57,678 nt of DNA from Burkholderiales bacterium (lineage in GTDB: Bacteria > Pseudomonadota > Gammaproteobacteria > Burkholderiales > Burkholderiaceae_C), in NCBI GenBank assembly GCA_025358485.1, contig JANYJJ010000132.1:1-57678 (forward strand), written 5' to 3'. The notes below the pieces were generated by a model, which was not told the origin of the DNA, made no database searches, and saw only the letters and a list, made by a program, of their open reading frames with translations. The position numbers and the translations under genes were made by a program. Each line of letters starts with the position of its first letter. Position 1 is the first letter of the stretch. Below, piece after piece: positions 24,565 through 33,403 of this stretch.

Positions 24565-24593
24565 AGTGTATCGCCGAGCATGTTGCAGTGCAA
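24565..24593 (-). promoter_or_regulatory. Sigma-70 promoter of the small RNA
   Basis: On the minus strand, -35 TTGCAC (24588-24593) and -10 TACACT (24565-24570) are separated by exactly 17 bases. Each matches four of six consensus positions. The predicted start lies near 24556-24558. Confidence 0.6.
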
Positions 24594-24717
24594 CAAAAAG
24601 CCTGCTCACCCAAGCTGATCACGCCGGAAGAGTGCACGCGGCACAATCTATTGCCGCTGCGCGCATCGACAAAATAAGCACAGCAAGTTTCGATCCAACC
24701 CACAAAAAGTTTCCAAC

Positions 24718-25140
24718 ATGGACTGCACCATCAACTGGCTTCCAGACTCCGGCATGGCTTTTTTGGCCGAGACCGGCAGCGGCCACCTCATCGCCATGGA
24801 CGGTGCGCCAGACGGTGGCGGTCGCAATTTGGCACCGCGCCCCATGGAAACCGTCTTGGCTGGGACGGGCGGTTGCACCGCTTACGACGTGGTGTTGATC
24901 TTGAAGCGTGGCCGTCTCGACGTGACCGGCTGCCAAGTCAAGCTGACCTCTGAGCGCAGCCCGGTCGATCCCAAAGTCTTCACCAAAATTCACATGCACT
25001 TCGTTGTGACGGGTCGGCAATTGACCGAGACAGCGGTGCAGCGTGCGGTGCAGATGTCGCATGAAAAGTATTGCTCAGCCAGCATCATGTTGGCCAAGAC
25101 GGCCGAGATCACCACCTCGTTCGAGCTTCTGTCCGCTTGA
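24718..25140 (+). CDS. OsmC-family peroxiredoxin-like protein (YhfA type)
   Basis: The 140-residue cytoplasmic alpha/beta protein is of the OsmC/Ohr superfamily. Two cysteines sit where expected: one in GTGGCTAYDVV at about residue 53 and one in EKYCSASIM at about 119. Together with PMETVLAGTGGC this fits the YhfA-like branch, whose members reduce peroxides or act on thiol adducts. The physiological substrate is unknown. The start has only a weak ribosome site. It is convergent with coq7 (13 bp between stops) and is transcribed away from the small RNA. Confidence 0.88.
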   Translation: MDCTINWLPDSGMAFLAETGSGHLIAMDGAPDGGGRNLAPRPMETVLAGTGGCTAYDVVLILKRGRLDVTGCQVKLTSERSPVDPKVFTKIHMHFVVTGRQLTETAVQRAVQMSHEKYCSASIMLAKTAEITTSFELLSA

Positions 25141-25153
25141 ACTGACGATCACT

Positions 25154-25816
25154 TCAAATGTGATGAGCGGTGCTTGTCATCACCTTGGAGACCGCGCGCA
25201 TCAGCCAACGCGCTGGCGCAGGCAATGCTTGAGCGCCCATGGCCTCGGCGTCACGCGCGTGCCGCGCTTCGTCAAGCTTCATTTGCGCGACTATTGCGCG
25301 TGAGGCTGTGTCTGTTGCGGGCAGGGCGTCCAAGTGGTGTTCCAAGTGCCGCTCTACTTGACGCTCTGTTTCCACGACAAATCCCAAGCTCACCGCGTCG
25401 CCCGCCCGGGCTGCGGCCCAACCAATGGCAAACGATCCGGCGTACCAAAGCGGGTTCAACCAACTCGCGTGCGCTCCCAACTCGTCCAAGCGCTGCTGGG
25501 TCCAGCCCAGGTGGTCGATTTCTTCTTGTGCCGCCGACAGCAGCCTGCGTTTGAGTGCCGGGTCACGGGTGCCCAAAGCCTGTGCTTGGTACAGGGCCTG
25601 CGCGCAAACCTCGCCCACATGATTGACCCGCATCAATGCGCCTGAGAGCTTCCTGTCCTGCGCGGTCATGGCGTCATCGGTTCCACTCCCGCTCCCGTTC
25701 GTTGCTGGCGACGGTCGACTGGCCTGCGCGGCACCCGACAAAGTGCGCAGCGCGCTGTCCGCGGCGGCAAGCAAGGAATCAAAAGCGGTCAGGGCGGGGC
25801 GCGAGCTTGGGGTCAT
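25154..25816 (-). CDS. coq7: Demethoxyubiquinol hydroxylase Coq7
   Basis: The 220-residue membrane-associated diiron enzyme performs the last ring hydroxylation of ubiquinone synthesis. Iron ligands are visible: Glu in [14 protein letters not shown], the EExxH of [11 protein letters not shown], Glu in [13 protein letters not shown], and the ExxH-type pair DEARHA. The N-terminal 50 residues are Ser/Ala-rich and variable. Coq7 replaces UbiF in many betaproteobacteria, consistent with the proposed host. It is divergent from the porin gene, with 246 bp between the starts. Confidence 0.94.
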   Translation of the reverse strand: MTPSSRPALTAFDSLLAAADSALRTLSGAAQASRPSPATNGSGSGTDDAMTAQDRKLSGALMRVNHVGEVCAQALYQAQALGTRDPALKRRLLSAAQEEIDHLGWTQQRLDELGAHASWLNPLWYAGSFAIGWAAARAGDAVSLGFVVETERQVERHLEHHLDALPATDTASRAIVAQMKLDEARHARDAEAMGAQALPAPARWLMRAVSKVMTSTAHHI

Positions 25817-25939
25817 GACGCATCACTTCACTGTTAAAACAGCCGCATCGTGCCACTGCTTTTGCCCGCGTGCGGGCCAAGGGCCGTTCAAAGCGCGTTG
25901 TGCGTAGACAACAAAAAGCCCTTTTCAGACCGCAAAGCT

Positions 25940-25968
25940 TTGCCAGCAGTGCGGGCCTCTGGTGCAAT
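25940..25968 (+). promoter_or_regulatory. Sigma-70 promoter of the porin gene
   Basis: -35 TTGCCA (25940-25945, five of six) and -10 TGCAAT (25963-25968, four of six) have 17-bp spacing. The predicted start near 25975 gives a leader of about 90 nt that ends in GGAG before the porin ATG. The rest of the 25817-26062 gap shows nothing definite. Confidence 0.6.
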
Positions 25969-26062
25969 ACGGCAACTTCCGATGAGGGGGTTTGGCCTGA
26001 TCAGCTCTTTTATTGGTTCCCCTTGATCGGGACCTCTTTTGTTCAACCCAGGAGATTTTGCA

Positions 26063-27049
26063 ATGAAAAAATCAATCGTCGCTCTCGCAGTTCTCGGTGC
26101 TTTCGCCGGTGTTGCATCAGCCCAATCCTCAGTCACTATCTACGGCTTGCTCGACATGAGCGTTGCCAAGAGCAATGGCGGCACCGCTCCTAACGCAGGC
26201 GCTCCCGCCGGAAAAGCATGGACCGTTCAACAATCAGCTGGTTCACGTCTCGGCTTCCGCGGCAATGAAGACCTGGGTGGCGGTTTGTCAGCTCAATTCC
26301 AAATCGAGCATCGCTTCAACCCCGATACCGGTGCTCAAGGCAATCCGGCTGCTTTTTGGCAAGGCCGCTCATACGTTCAATTGACCAGCGCCGGTACGGG
26401 CAGCGTCTATCTGGGCCGTGACTACTCGCCAGCGTTTTGGCCAGCAGTGAAATCTGATCCATTTGGTTGGGACGGCGTCGGTCAGATTGGTGCCAATGCA
26501 TGGGCTGGATACCGCAACGCTGATGGCGATGTGCGCACTCAAAACACCGTTGGCGTGAAGTCAGCGAACTTTGGCGGCTTGACTGTCCAAGCTGCTGTCG
26601 CATTGTCGGAAACATCAGGTGCAGGCCGTAATAACGGTTTCAACGTCGAGTACTCAGGTGGCCCTCTGTACGCTGCTCTGGGCTACGAGAAGTACAGCAA
26701 AGGTGCGAACGACGGTCGCGGTGTAACTAACTTTGCCCTCCACTACGACTTGGGCGTTGCCAAGGTGATGGGCTACTACGCTAGCGCGAAAATCGGCCCC
26801 ATCGCTGCCCTCACTTCCAGCAAGATGTTCAGTATTGGCGTGTTGGCTCCAGTCGGCCCAGGCAACGTGAAGGCTCAGTACTTCCGCGTTGATCCAGCTG
26901 GCGCGAACAACAACAACTCGAAGCTCGGTCTCGGCTACGACTACGCTTTGAGCAAGCGCACTGGCCTGTACGCCGACTTGGGCATGGGCAAAGGCGACGG
27001 CAAGACCAGCAACACCGCTTACGCTTTCGGCGTCAAGCACACGTTTTAA
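26063..27049 (+). CDS. General porin, Omp32/Gram-negative porin family
   Basis: The 328-residue outer-membrane trimeric beta-barrel porin is of the betaproteobacterial type, allowing diffusion of small, often anionic solutes. The signal peptide MKKSIVALAVLGAFAGVASA is followed by QSSVTIYGLLDMSVA, the standard first strand. SRLGFRGNEDLGGGLSAQFQ is the conserved second block. The barrel ends in a C-terminal Phe (VKHTF), required for BAM recognition. GGAG at 26051 sets the ATG at 26063. A strong terminator follows. Codon use is smoother than in its neighbours, as expected for a highly expressed gene. Confidence 0.96.
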   Translation: MKKSIVALAVLGAFAGVASAQSSVTIYGLLDMSVAKSNGGTAPNAGAPAGKAWTVQQSAGSRLGFRGNEDLGGGLSAQFQIEHRFNPDTGAQGNPAAFWQGRSYVQLTSAGTGSVYLGRDYSPAFWPAVKSDPFGWDGVGQIGANAWAGYRNADGDVRTQNTVGVKSANFGGLTVQAAVALSETSGAGRNNGFNVEYSGGPLYAALGYEKYSKGANDGRGVTNFALHYDLGVAKVMGYYASAKIGPIAALTSSKMFSIGVLAPVGPGNVKAQYFRVDPAGANNNNSKLGLGYDYALSKRTGLYADLGMGKGDGKTSNTAYAFGVKHTF

Positions 27050-27078
27050 TTCACGGCTCGCTTCGCGAGCGTGAAACT

Positions 27079-27105
27079 AAGGCCGCCTTCGGGCGGCCTT
27101 TCTTT
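27079..27105 (+). terminator. Rho-independent terminator after the porin gene
   Basis: The stem AAGGCCGCC / GGCGGCCTT with a TTCG tetraloop (27079-27100) is followed by TCTTTT. A second, T-less hairpin (GGCTCGCTTCGCGAGC) lies just upstream at about 27056-27071. Confidence 0.93.
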
Positions 27106-27266
27106 TGTTGCCTCAAATTCCTACAACTGTAGGTGGTCATCGATGCGCCAGCTAGGGGCTATCCCGTTTGACGGCGGGCACGCGTTTTGATGTCATCAGT
27201 TGGGCGGATTTAGCGCGCGAGTTTGCTTTCGTCAGTCCTGTTTCCTAAGTTCTTCGATCACTGCCC

Positions 27267-28250
27267 ATGTTGGTTTTTATCCTGCGTCGCCTCGCCCAAG
27301 CAGTGATCGTCATGCTGACGGTGGCGTTCATTGCCTTCATGCTGTTTCAGTACGTCGGCGACCCCGTCACCAATTTGCTGGGCCAAGACGCTACACCGCA
27401 GCAACGCGCTGAACTGCGCAAAGATTTGGGCTTAGACCGCCCGTTCCCCATTCAATTTGCCCGCTTTGTTGGCAATGCCGTGCAAGGTGAGTTTGGTTTG
27501 AGCTTGCGACAAGGCCGCAAAGTTTCTTCGCTCATCGTTGAACGACTTCCTGCAACTTTGGAGCTGTCTTTGGCCGCCGCCGCCATCGCCTTGATATTTG
27601 GCATTCCGATGGGCGTCTACGCGGCGCTGCGACGAGGCACATTTTTGTCGCAGTTGATGATGATGGTTTCGCTGCTGGGTGTGTCGCTGCCCACTTTCTT
27701 GATCGGTATTTTGTTGATCTTGGTGTTTGCCGTCACGCTCAAATGGCTGCCCAGCTTTGGGCGCGGCGACGTGGTGATGCTGGGCTCGTGGTCCAGCGGT
27801 TTCCTGACCGTCGACGGCTGGAAGCATTTGATTTTGCCGGCCATCACGTTGGCGGTTTTCCAACTCACGCTCATCATGCGTTTGGTGCGCTCGGAGATGT
27901 TGGAAGTGCTGCGCGCAGACTACATCAAGTTCGCACGCGCGCGCGGCTTGCCGAACCGTGCCGTGTACTTCGGTCACGCACTTAAAAACACCATGGTGCC
28001 CGTCATCACCATCACCGGTTTGCAGCTGGGTGCGTTGATCGCCTTTGCCATCATCACCGAGACCGTTTTTCAGTGGCCCGGCATGGGCCTGTTGTTCATT
28101 CAAGCGGTGACGTTTGCCGACGTGCCAGTCATGGCGGCCTATCTTTGCCTGATTGCGCTGATTTTCGTCGTCATCAATCTGGCCGTTGATTTGCTTTACT
28201 TCGCAGTTGATCCTCGACTGCGCATCGAGAGCGCCGCTGGCGCGCACTGA
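27267..28250 (+). CDS. Peptide ABC transporter permease, DppB type
   Basis: The 327-residue inner-membrane permease is of the dipeptide/oligopeptide/nickel uptake family. Six hydrophobic segments are visible, beginning MLVFILRRLAQAVIVML. The EAA-like loop for ATPase contact is near DYIKFARARGLPNRAVYFGH. It is first in a five-gene unit (permease, binding protein, permease, two ATPases), whereas the binding-protein gene usually comes first. No clear ribosome site precedes the ATG. The substrate class (peptide or glutathione-like) cannot be fixed from sequence. Confidence 0.92.
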   Translation: MLVFILRRLAQAVIVMLTVAFIAFMLFQYVGDPVTNLLGQDATPQQRAELRKDLGLDRPFPIQFARFVGNAVQGEFGLSLRQGRKVSSLIVERLPATLELSLAAAAIALIFGIPMGVYAALRRGTFLSQLMMMVSLLGVSLPTFLIGILLILVFAVTLKWLPSFGRGDVVMLGSWSSGFLTVDGWKHLILPAITLAVFQLTLIMRLVRSEMLEVLRADYIKFARARGLPNRAVYFGHALKNTMVPVITITGLQLGALIAFAIITETVFQWPGMGLLFIQAVTFADVPVMAAYLCLIALIFVVINLAVDLLYFAVDPRLRIESAAGAH

Positions 28251-28280
28251 TTACATTGCTCAGTCATTCAGGAACAAGCC

Positions 28281-29864
28281 ATGAAATTCAAATCTACGCT
28301 GCTTATCGCAGCTTTGACCGTCACAACCTTCGCCTTCACCCTGGGCAGCGCGCAGGCTGTGACTTTGCGTGTGGCCAACCAGGGCGATGCGCAGTCCATG
28401 GACCCGCACTCCTTGAACGAGTCCTTGCAGCTCAGTTTCACTGGCAATGTGTATGAGCCGTTGGTGGGCCGCGACAAGAAGCTGGGCTTGGTTCCCGCGC
28501 TGGCCACCAAGTGGACCCAAACGTCACCCACAGTGTGGCGCTTCGAGTTGCGCAAGGGCGTGAACTTTCATGATGGCGCGCCTTTCGCAGCGGACGATGT
28601 GGTGTTTTCTTTCAAGCGTTCGGCCGGTGAAGGCTCGGACATGAAAAGCTACAACTCGTCGATCAAAGAAGTGCGCAAAGTCAACGACCATGTTGTTGAT
28701 ATCGAAACCTCGGCGCCGTTTCCCATCTTGCCCGACGTTATTTCGTTGGTCTTCATGATGAACAAAGCCTGGTGCGAAGCCAACAAAGCCACGATGCCCG
28801 TCGATCGTCGCAAAGGCATTGAGAACACTGCCAGCTTCAAAGCCAACGGCACCGGCCCATTTCGATTGAAAGAGCGCCAGCCCGGCACGCGCACGGTGCT
28901 GGTTCGCAACCCGCGCTACTGGACTTCAGTTGAATCCAATGTCGACGAGGTCGTGTTCACACCCATAGGCAACTCGGCCACCCGGGTGGCGGCGTTGCTG
29001 TCGGGAGAGGTTGACGTGATGGAGCCTGTGCCGCTGCAAGACGTTGAGCGCATCAAATCCAACCCGAATTTGAGTGTGGTGCAAGGGCCCGAATTGCGCA
29101 CTATCTTTTTGGGCATGGACCAAAAGCGAGACGAGCTGCTGTTCTCGAATGTCAAAGGCAAAAACCCGTTCAAAGACAAACGCGTTCGCCAAGCTTTCTA
29201 CCAAGCCATTGACATTGAGACCATCAAATCGCGCGTCATGCGCAATGCCTCAACACCGGCCGCGCTGATGGCCGGGCCCGGCATCAAAGGTTTTCCGGTG
29301 GAGTTGAACAAGCGCCTGCCTTACGACCCCGAAGCGTCCAAGAAATTGCTGGCGGAAGCCGGTTACCCCAACGGCTTTGAGGTCAGCATGAACTGCCCGA
29401 ATGACCGCTATGTCAACGACGGCGACATTTGCCAAGCTGTGGCGGCCAACATGGCCCGTGTGGGCGTGAAGATCAATTTGCAGACCGAAACCAAGGTCAC
29501 TTACTTCCCCAAAATTCTCAGCCGCAACACCAGCTTTTATCTGCTCGGCTGGACTGCGGGCACCTACGACTCGCACAACATCTTGACCTCGTTGATGGCC
29601 ACGCCCACCGAACAAGGCCAAGGCCAATTCAACCTGGGTGCCTACAGCAACCCCAAGATCGATGAGCTGACGCTCAAAGTCCAAAGCGAGACCGACCAAG
29701 TCAAGCGCAACGCCATGATCAAAGAGGCGTTTGAGATTCATGCCGCCGACATCGGCCACCTGCCTTTGCACCAGCAAGCCTTGGCCTGGGCGATGAAGAA
29801 GAACGTGCAGTTGACTCAGCTTCCCGACAACGCCATGCCCTTCAAGTGGGTCGTGGTCAAGTGA
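28281..29864 (+). CDS. Periplasmic solute-binding protein, family 5 (peptide type)
   Basis: The 527-residue periplasmic receptor serves the adjacent ABC importer. The signal peptide MKFKSTLLIAALTVTTFAF ends near AQA. The mature part opens with TLRVANQGDAQSMDPHSL, the DppA/OppA-like first strand. VWRFELRKGVNFHDGAPF is the family 5 signature. It lies 30 bp after the permease and 13 bp before the second permease, so it is inside the operon. Dipeptide, oligopeptide or glutathione are all possible ligands. Confidence 0.93.
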   Translation: MKFKSTLLIAALTVTTFAFTLGSAQAVTLRVANQGDAQSMDPHSLNESLQLSFTGNVYEPLVGRDKKLGLVPALATKWTQTSPTVWRFELRKGVNFHDGAPFAADDVVFSFKRSAGEGSDMKSYNSSIKEVRKVNDHVVDIETSAPFPILPDVISLVFMMNKAWCEANKATMPVDRRKGIENTASFKANGTGPFRLKERQPGTRTVLVRNPRYWTSVESNVDEVVFTPIGNSATRVAALLSGEVDVMEPVPLQDVERIKSNPNLSVVQGPELRTIFLGMDQKRDELLFSNVKGKNPFKDKRVRQAFYQAIDIETIKSRVMRNASTPAALMAGPGIKGFPVELNKRLPYDPEASKKLLAEAGYPNGFEVSMNCPNDRYVNDGDICQAVAANMARVGVKINLQTETKVTYFPKILSRNTSFYLLGWTAGTYDSHNILTSLMATPTEQGQGQFNLGAYSNPKIDELTLKVQSETDQVKRNAMIKEAFEIHAADIGHLPLHQQALAWAMKKNVQLTQLPDNAMPFKWVVVK

Positions 29865-29877
29865 GTCGGGTGACGTT

Positions 29878-30804
29878 TTGAGCGCCGTCTCAGCGCCAGG
29901 TTTTTTCCAGCGACTCAGCCAAAGCGACGTTTGGTACAGCTTCAAGCATTCACCGGTGGCCATGGGTGCGGCGGTGGTGGCTTTTGTGATTGCGTTTTGC
30001 GCTGTGTTTGCCAACGTCGTGGCACCACACGAGCCTTTCAACCTGGCCACGCTGGAGTTGGCCGATGCCCGTTTGCCGCCGGCTTGGCAAGCTGAAGGCA
30101 GTCGCAAATACTTGCTGGGCACCGACGATCAGGGCCGCGACATTTTGTCGGTGCTGATGTACGGCTCACGCATCTCGCTGTTTGTGGGCGTGATCTCGGT
30201 GTGCTTGTCGGTGCTGGTGGGCGTGGCCATGGGCTTGTTGTCGGGCTTCATGGGCGGCAAGATCGACGCCTTCATCATGCGCATCTGCGATGTGATGTTG
30301 TCTTTCCCGTCCATCTTGATCGCCCTGCTCATCAGTGGCGTAGGGCGTGCGCTGTTTCCGCAGGCGCAAGACGGTCTGGCACTGGCCGTGCTGATCATTG
30401 CCATTGCGCTGCCGGGCTGGGTGCAATACGCGCGCACGGTTCGCGGCTCGACCCTGATCGAGCGCAACAAAGAATATGTTCAGGCAGCGCGTGTGATTGG
30501 GGTGTCGTCGCTGCGCATCATGCGTCGCCACGTGCTGCCCAATGTACTGGGGCCGGTGATGGTGTTGGCCACCATCCAAATTGCCACGGCCATCATCATT
30601 GAAGCCACGCTGTCATTCTTGGGTGTGGGCATGTCGCCAACTTCACCCTCGCTGGGCACCTTGATTCGCGTGGGCAACGATTTTTTGTTTTCCGGCGAGT
30701 GGTGGATCACCATTTTTCCGGGCTTGGTTTTGGTGCTGATCGCCTTGAGCGTGAATTTGCTTGGCGACTGGCTGCGTGACGCTTTGAACCCGCGCTTGCG
30801 CTGA
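29878..30804 (+). CDS. Peptide ABC transporter permease, DppC type
   Basis: The 308-residue second permease of the importer starts from TTG, the only plausible in-frame start before the first membrane helix, with GGGTGA about 8 bases upstream. The N-terminal OppC-like segment (HSPVAMGAAVVAFV) is followed by LLGTDDQGRDILSVLMYGSR, the DppC hallmark. The EAA loop NKEYVQAARVIGVSS lies near residue 200. About six membrane segments are visible. It is followed by the ATPase gene after 21 bp. Confidence 0.92.
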   Translation: MSAVSAPGFFQRLSQSDVWYSFKHSPVAMGAAVVAFVIAFCAVFANVVAPHEPFNLATLELADARLPPAWQAEGSRKYLLGTDDQGRDILSVLMYGSRISLFVGVISVCLSVLVGVAMGLLSGFMGGKIDAFIMRICDVMLSFPSILIALLISGVGRALFPQAQDGLALAVLIIAIALPGWVQYARTVRGSTLIERNKEYVQAARVIGVSSLRIMRRHVLPNVLGPVMVLATIQIATAIIIEATLSFLGVGMSPTSPSLGTLIRVGNDFLFSGEWWITIFPGLVLVLIALSVNLLGDWLRDALNPRLR

Positions 30805-30825
30805 AATTTTGAACGCCCCTCGGAC

Positions 30826-31809
30826 ATGACCAAGCCGCTGCTCGAAGTTCAAAACCTGCGCGTGGAGTTCCCCACGCGGCACGGCAATCTGGTCGCACTC
30901 GACGACGTGTCTTTCCAAATTGCGCCCGGTGAAATTTTGGGTGTGGTGGGTGAATCGGGCGCCGGCAAATCACTGACTGGTGCGGCCATCATTGGTTTGC
31001 TCGATCCACCCGGTCGCGTGGCGGGCGGCGAGATTCGCTTCGACGGCCGCCGCATTGACAACCTGCCTTACGAAGAAATGCGCAAGGTTCGCGGTCGACA
31101 AATTGGCGCTATTTTTCAAGACCCGCTCACATCGCTGAACCCGCTTTACACCATCGGTCAGCAGCTCACCGAGACCATACGCGCCCACCTGCCGGTGAGC
31201 CAAAGCGATGCGCGCCAACGTGCCATCAAGCTGCTCGAAGAAACCGGCATTCAAGCCGCCGAGCAGCGCATAGACCAATACCCGCATCAGTTCTCTGGCG
31301 GCATGCGTCAACGTGTGGTGATTGCCTTGGCCTTGGCGGCCGAGCCCAAACTCATCGTGGCCGATGAACCCACCACGGCGCTTGATGTGTCCATCCAAGC
31401 GCAGATCATTGCCTTGCTCAAGCGGCTGTGCAAAGACCACGGCGCGGCCGTCATGCTCATCACTCACGACATGGGCGTGATTGCTGAAACCTGTGACCGC
31501 GTGGCCGTGATGTATGCAGGCCGCGTGGCCGAAATCGGGCCGGTGCGCAGCGTCATTCACGCGTCAGCTCACCCTTACACCGCTGGCTTGATGGGTTCGA
31601 TTCCTGCGATGGATGAAGACCGCGAGCGCCTGCTGCAAATTGACGGTGCCATGCCACGCCTCACCGCCATCCCCAAAGGCTGCGCCTTCAATCCGCGCTG
31701 CACAAAAACCTTTGATCGCTGCCGTGTCGAGCGGCCCGATCTGATCGACGCTGGCTCCACGCGCGCGGCTTGTTGGTTGCATGCTGACAAAGCAGGGCTG
31801 GCCGCATGA
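30826..31809 (+). CDS. Peptide ABC transporter ATP-binding protein, DppD type
   Basis: The 327-residue cytoplasmic ATPase has Walker A GESGAGKS at 42-49, the Q-loop in [10 protein letters not shown], signature [15 protein letters not shown], Walker [13 protein letters not shown] and the H-loop in LITHDMGV. The C-terminal oligopeptide-transporter region has Cys residues ([15 protein letters not shown]) that in relatives bind a 4Fe-4S cluster. Its stop overlaps the start of the partner ATPase by 4 bp. Confidence 0.94.
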   Translation: MTKPLLEVQNLRVEFPTRHGNLVALDDVSFQIAPGEILGVVGESGAGKSLTGAAIIGLLDPPGRVAGGEIRFDGRRIDNLPYEEMRKVRGRQIGAIFQDPLTSLNPLYTIGQQLTETIRAHLPVSQSDARQRAIKLLEETGIQAAEQRIDQYPHQFSGGMRQRVVIALALAAEPKLIVADEPTTALDVSIQAQIIALLKRLCKDHGAAVMLITHDMGVIAETCDRVAVMYAGRVAEIGPVRSVIHASAHPYTAGLMGSIPAMDEDRERLLQIDGAMPRLTAIPKGCAFNPRCTKTFDRCRVERPDLIDAGSTRAACWLHADKAGLAA

Positions 31810-32837
31810 GCAGCATCATGAAGCCAAGCCAACACGGCCCCTTGGTGGAGGTGCGCGACCTGGCCAAATCTTTTGACGTCTCGGCCCCTTGGTTGAACCG
31901 CGCGGTCGAGCGCAAGCGCAAGCAGTTTGTGCACGCAGTCGACGGCGTGAGCTTTCAGGTTGAGCGCGGGAAAACGCTGGCGCTGGTGGGTGAATCGGGC
32001 TGCGGCAAAAGCACCGTCGCGCGGTTGCTGGTGGGCCTTTATGCGCCGACGGCAGGGCAGGTGATGTTCGATGGCCAAGGCATTGCGCAGACGCTCAAAG
32101 GCGCAGGCGCATCGGCGCTGCGTCGCCGCATGCAGATGATTTTTCAAGACCCCTACGCCAGCTTGAACCCGCGCTGGAAGGTGCTCGATATCGTGGCCGA
32201 GCCGCTCACTGAGCACGGCCTCATCACCAACGCCGCCGATTTGAAGGCTCGCGTTGGCGAACTGCTGATGTCGGTGGGCTTGGCGGCCGCTGACATGACC
32301 AAGTTCCCACACCAGTTCTCGGGCGGACAGCGTCAACGCATTTCAATTGCCCGAGCACTGGCCACGCAGCCTGAGTTTTTGGTGTGCGACGAACCCACGT
32401 CGGCGTTGGACGTGTCGGTGCAAGCCCAAGTGCTCAACATCATGAAGGACTTGCAGCGCAAGCTGGGCCTGACCTATTTGTTCATCTCGCACAACCTTGC
32501 CGTGGTGCGCCATGTGAGTGACAACGTCGGCGTCATGTACCTCGGCCGTTTGGTCGAGTTGGCCGACAAAGCCACGCTGTTCGCGGCCGACAGCCGCGCG
32601 ACCCGCCATCCTTACACCCGCATGCTTCTTGATGCCATTCCCGACATCCAGATGTCGGGCCGCGCACGCACGCCGGTGCAAGGTGAAGTGCCGAATCCGC
32701 TGAACCCGCCCAGTGGTTGCTCATTCCATCCGCGATGCCCGCTGGCGAACGATCGTTGCAAATCAGAGCGGCCTGCCTTGTTGAGCCTGCGCGGTGTGCA
32801 GATCGCTTGCCACGCGGCTCAAGAGGATCGGTTGTGA
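31806..32837 (+). CDS. Peptide ABC transporter ATP-binding protein, DppF type
   Basis: The 343-residue second ATPase of the heterodimer has Walker A GESGCGKS at 62-69, signature [15 protein letters not shown], Walker [12 protein letters not shown] and a C-terminal Cys-containing tail ([15 protein letters not shown]). It starts in ATGA overlap with the previous gene. The last 75 bp are overlapped on the opposite strand by the predicted lptM gene. Confidence 0.94.
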   Translation: MSSIMKPSQHGPLVEVRDLAKSFDVSAPWLNRAVERKRKQFVHAVDGVSFQVERGKTLALVGESGCGKSTVARLLVGLYAPTAGQVMFDGQGIAQTLKGAGASALRRRMQMIFQDPYASLNPRWKVLDIVAEPLTEHGLITNAADLKARVGELLMSVGLAAADMTKFPHQFSGGQRQRISIARALATQPEFLVCDEPTSALDVSVQAQVLNIMKDLQRKLGLTYLFISHNLAVVRHVSDNVGVMYLGRLVELADKATLFAADSRATRHPYTRMLLDAIPDIQMSGRARTPVQGEVPNPLNPPSGCSFHPRCPLANDRCKSERPALLSLRGVQIACHAAQEDRL

Positions 32838-33002
32838 GAGTAAAAGCTGGCTGACCGCAGGTTTCGCCTCCGGGGTAACGGCAGGTGGCAGTTTCAATGG
32901 CCCTCTTTGTCCGCAGCCCCACATCGCTAGGCAAAGCGTTGATGCCACTGCCGCGCGCAATGCCAAGTGCGCCGCGACCAGACTTTGGTCAGAATATTTC
33001 AT
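32763..33002 (-). CDS. lptM: LPS-translocon maturation lipoprotein LptM (YifL-like)
   Basis: The 79-residue small lipoprotein has an N-terminal hydrophobic segment ending in GC at C30, then [11 protein letters not shown], the LptM/YifL signature. LptM mimics LPS and helps LptD oxidation and assembly. The residues before the Cys (LAMWG) are a weak lipobox. It sits divergent to cyaY, as is common in betaproteobacteria. The usual downstream lysA is absent; instead its 3' end runs 75 bp antisense into dppF. The tail after the signature is not conserved to my knowledge, so the real stop may reflect rearrangement. Confidence 0.72.
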   Translation of the reverse strand: MKYSDQSLVAAHLALRAAVASTLCLAMWGCGQRGPLKLPPAVTPEAKPAVSQLLLSQPILLSRVASDLHTAQAQQGRPL

Positions 33003-33020
33003 TCAATAAGTTTACCGACC

Positions 33021-33392
33021 ATGACGACTGAACCCGCCGCTCAAACATTGTCTGCCGCCGATTACACGGCGTTGACATCGGCCGTGTTGGCCAGCGTCGA
33101 AGCCACCACCGATGCTTGGCTGGAAGCCGGTGTGATCGACATCGACTCCCACCGCACCGGCGGTCTGTTGGAGTTGACCTTGCCCAACCGCAGCAAGCTC
33201 ATCATCAACACCCAGCCGCCGCTTCAAGAGCTGTGGCTGGCGGCCAAGGCCGGTGGTTTTCACTTCAAGTTTGTGAATGCGGCGTGGCGTGACACCAAAG
33301 ATGGCCGTGAATTTTTTGACGTGCTGTCGCTGTGCGCTTCAGCGCAGGGCGGGCAAGCGTTGCAGTTTGTGCAGCGCCCACTCAGCCGCTGA
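33021..33392 (+). CDS. cyaY: Frataxin-like iron protein CyaY
   Basis: The 123-residue protein modulates iron-sulfur cluster assembly by binding iron and IscS. The acidic first helix is VLASVEATTDAWLEAG. The DIDSHRTGGLLELTLPN strand region and QPPLQELWLAAKAGGFHF with the conserved Trp are typical. The ATG at 33021 follows CGACC without a strong ribosome site, and the longer upstream frame is not conserved-looking. It is convergent with mrcA (11 bp between stops) and divergent from lptM. Confidence 0.94.
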   Translation: MTTEPAAQTLSAADYTALTSAVLASVEATTDAWLEAGVIDIDSHRTGGLLELTLPNRSKLIINTQPPLQELWLAAKAGGFHFKFVNAAWRDTKDGREFFDVLSLCASAQGGQALQFVQRPLSR

Positions 33393-33403
33393 AAGGTCAA
33401 AAA

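Noticed and set aside
25870-26193. Plus-strand frame across the porin promoter
   Set aside because: Overlaps the porin promoter, leader and start in a different phase; no family resemblance.
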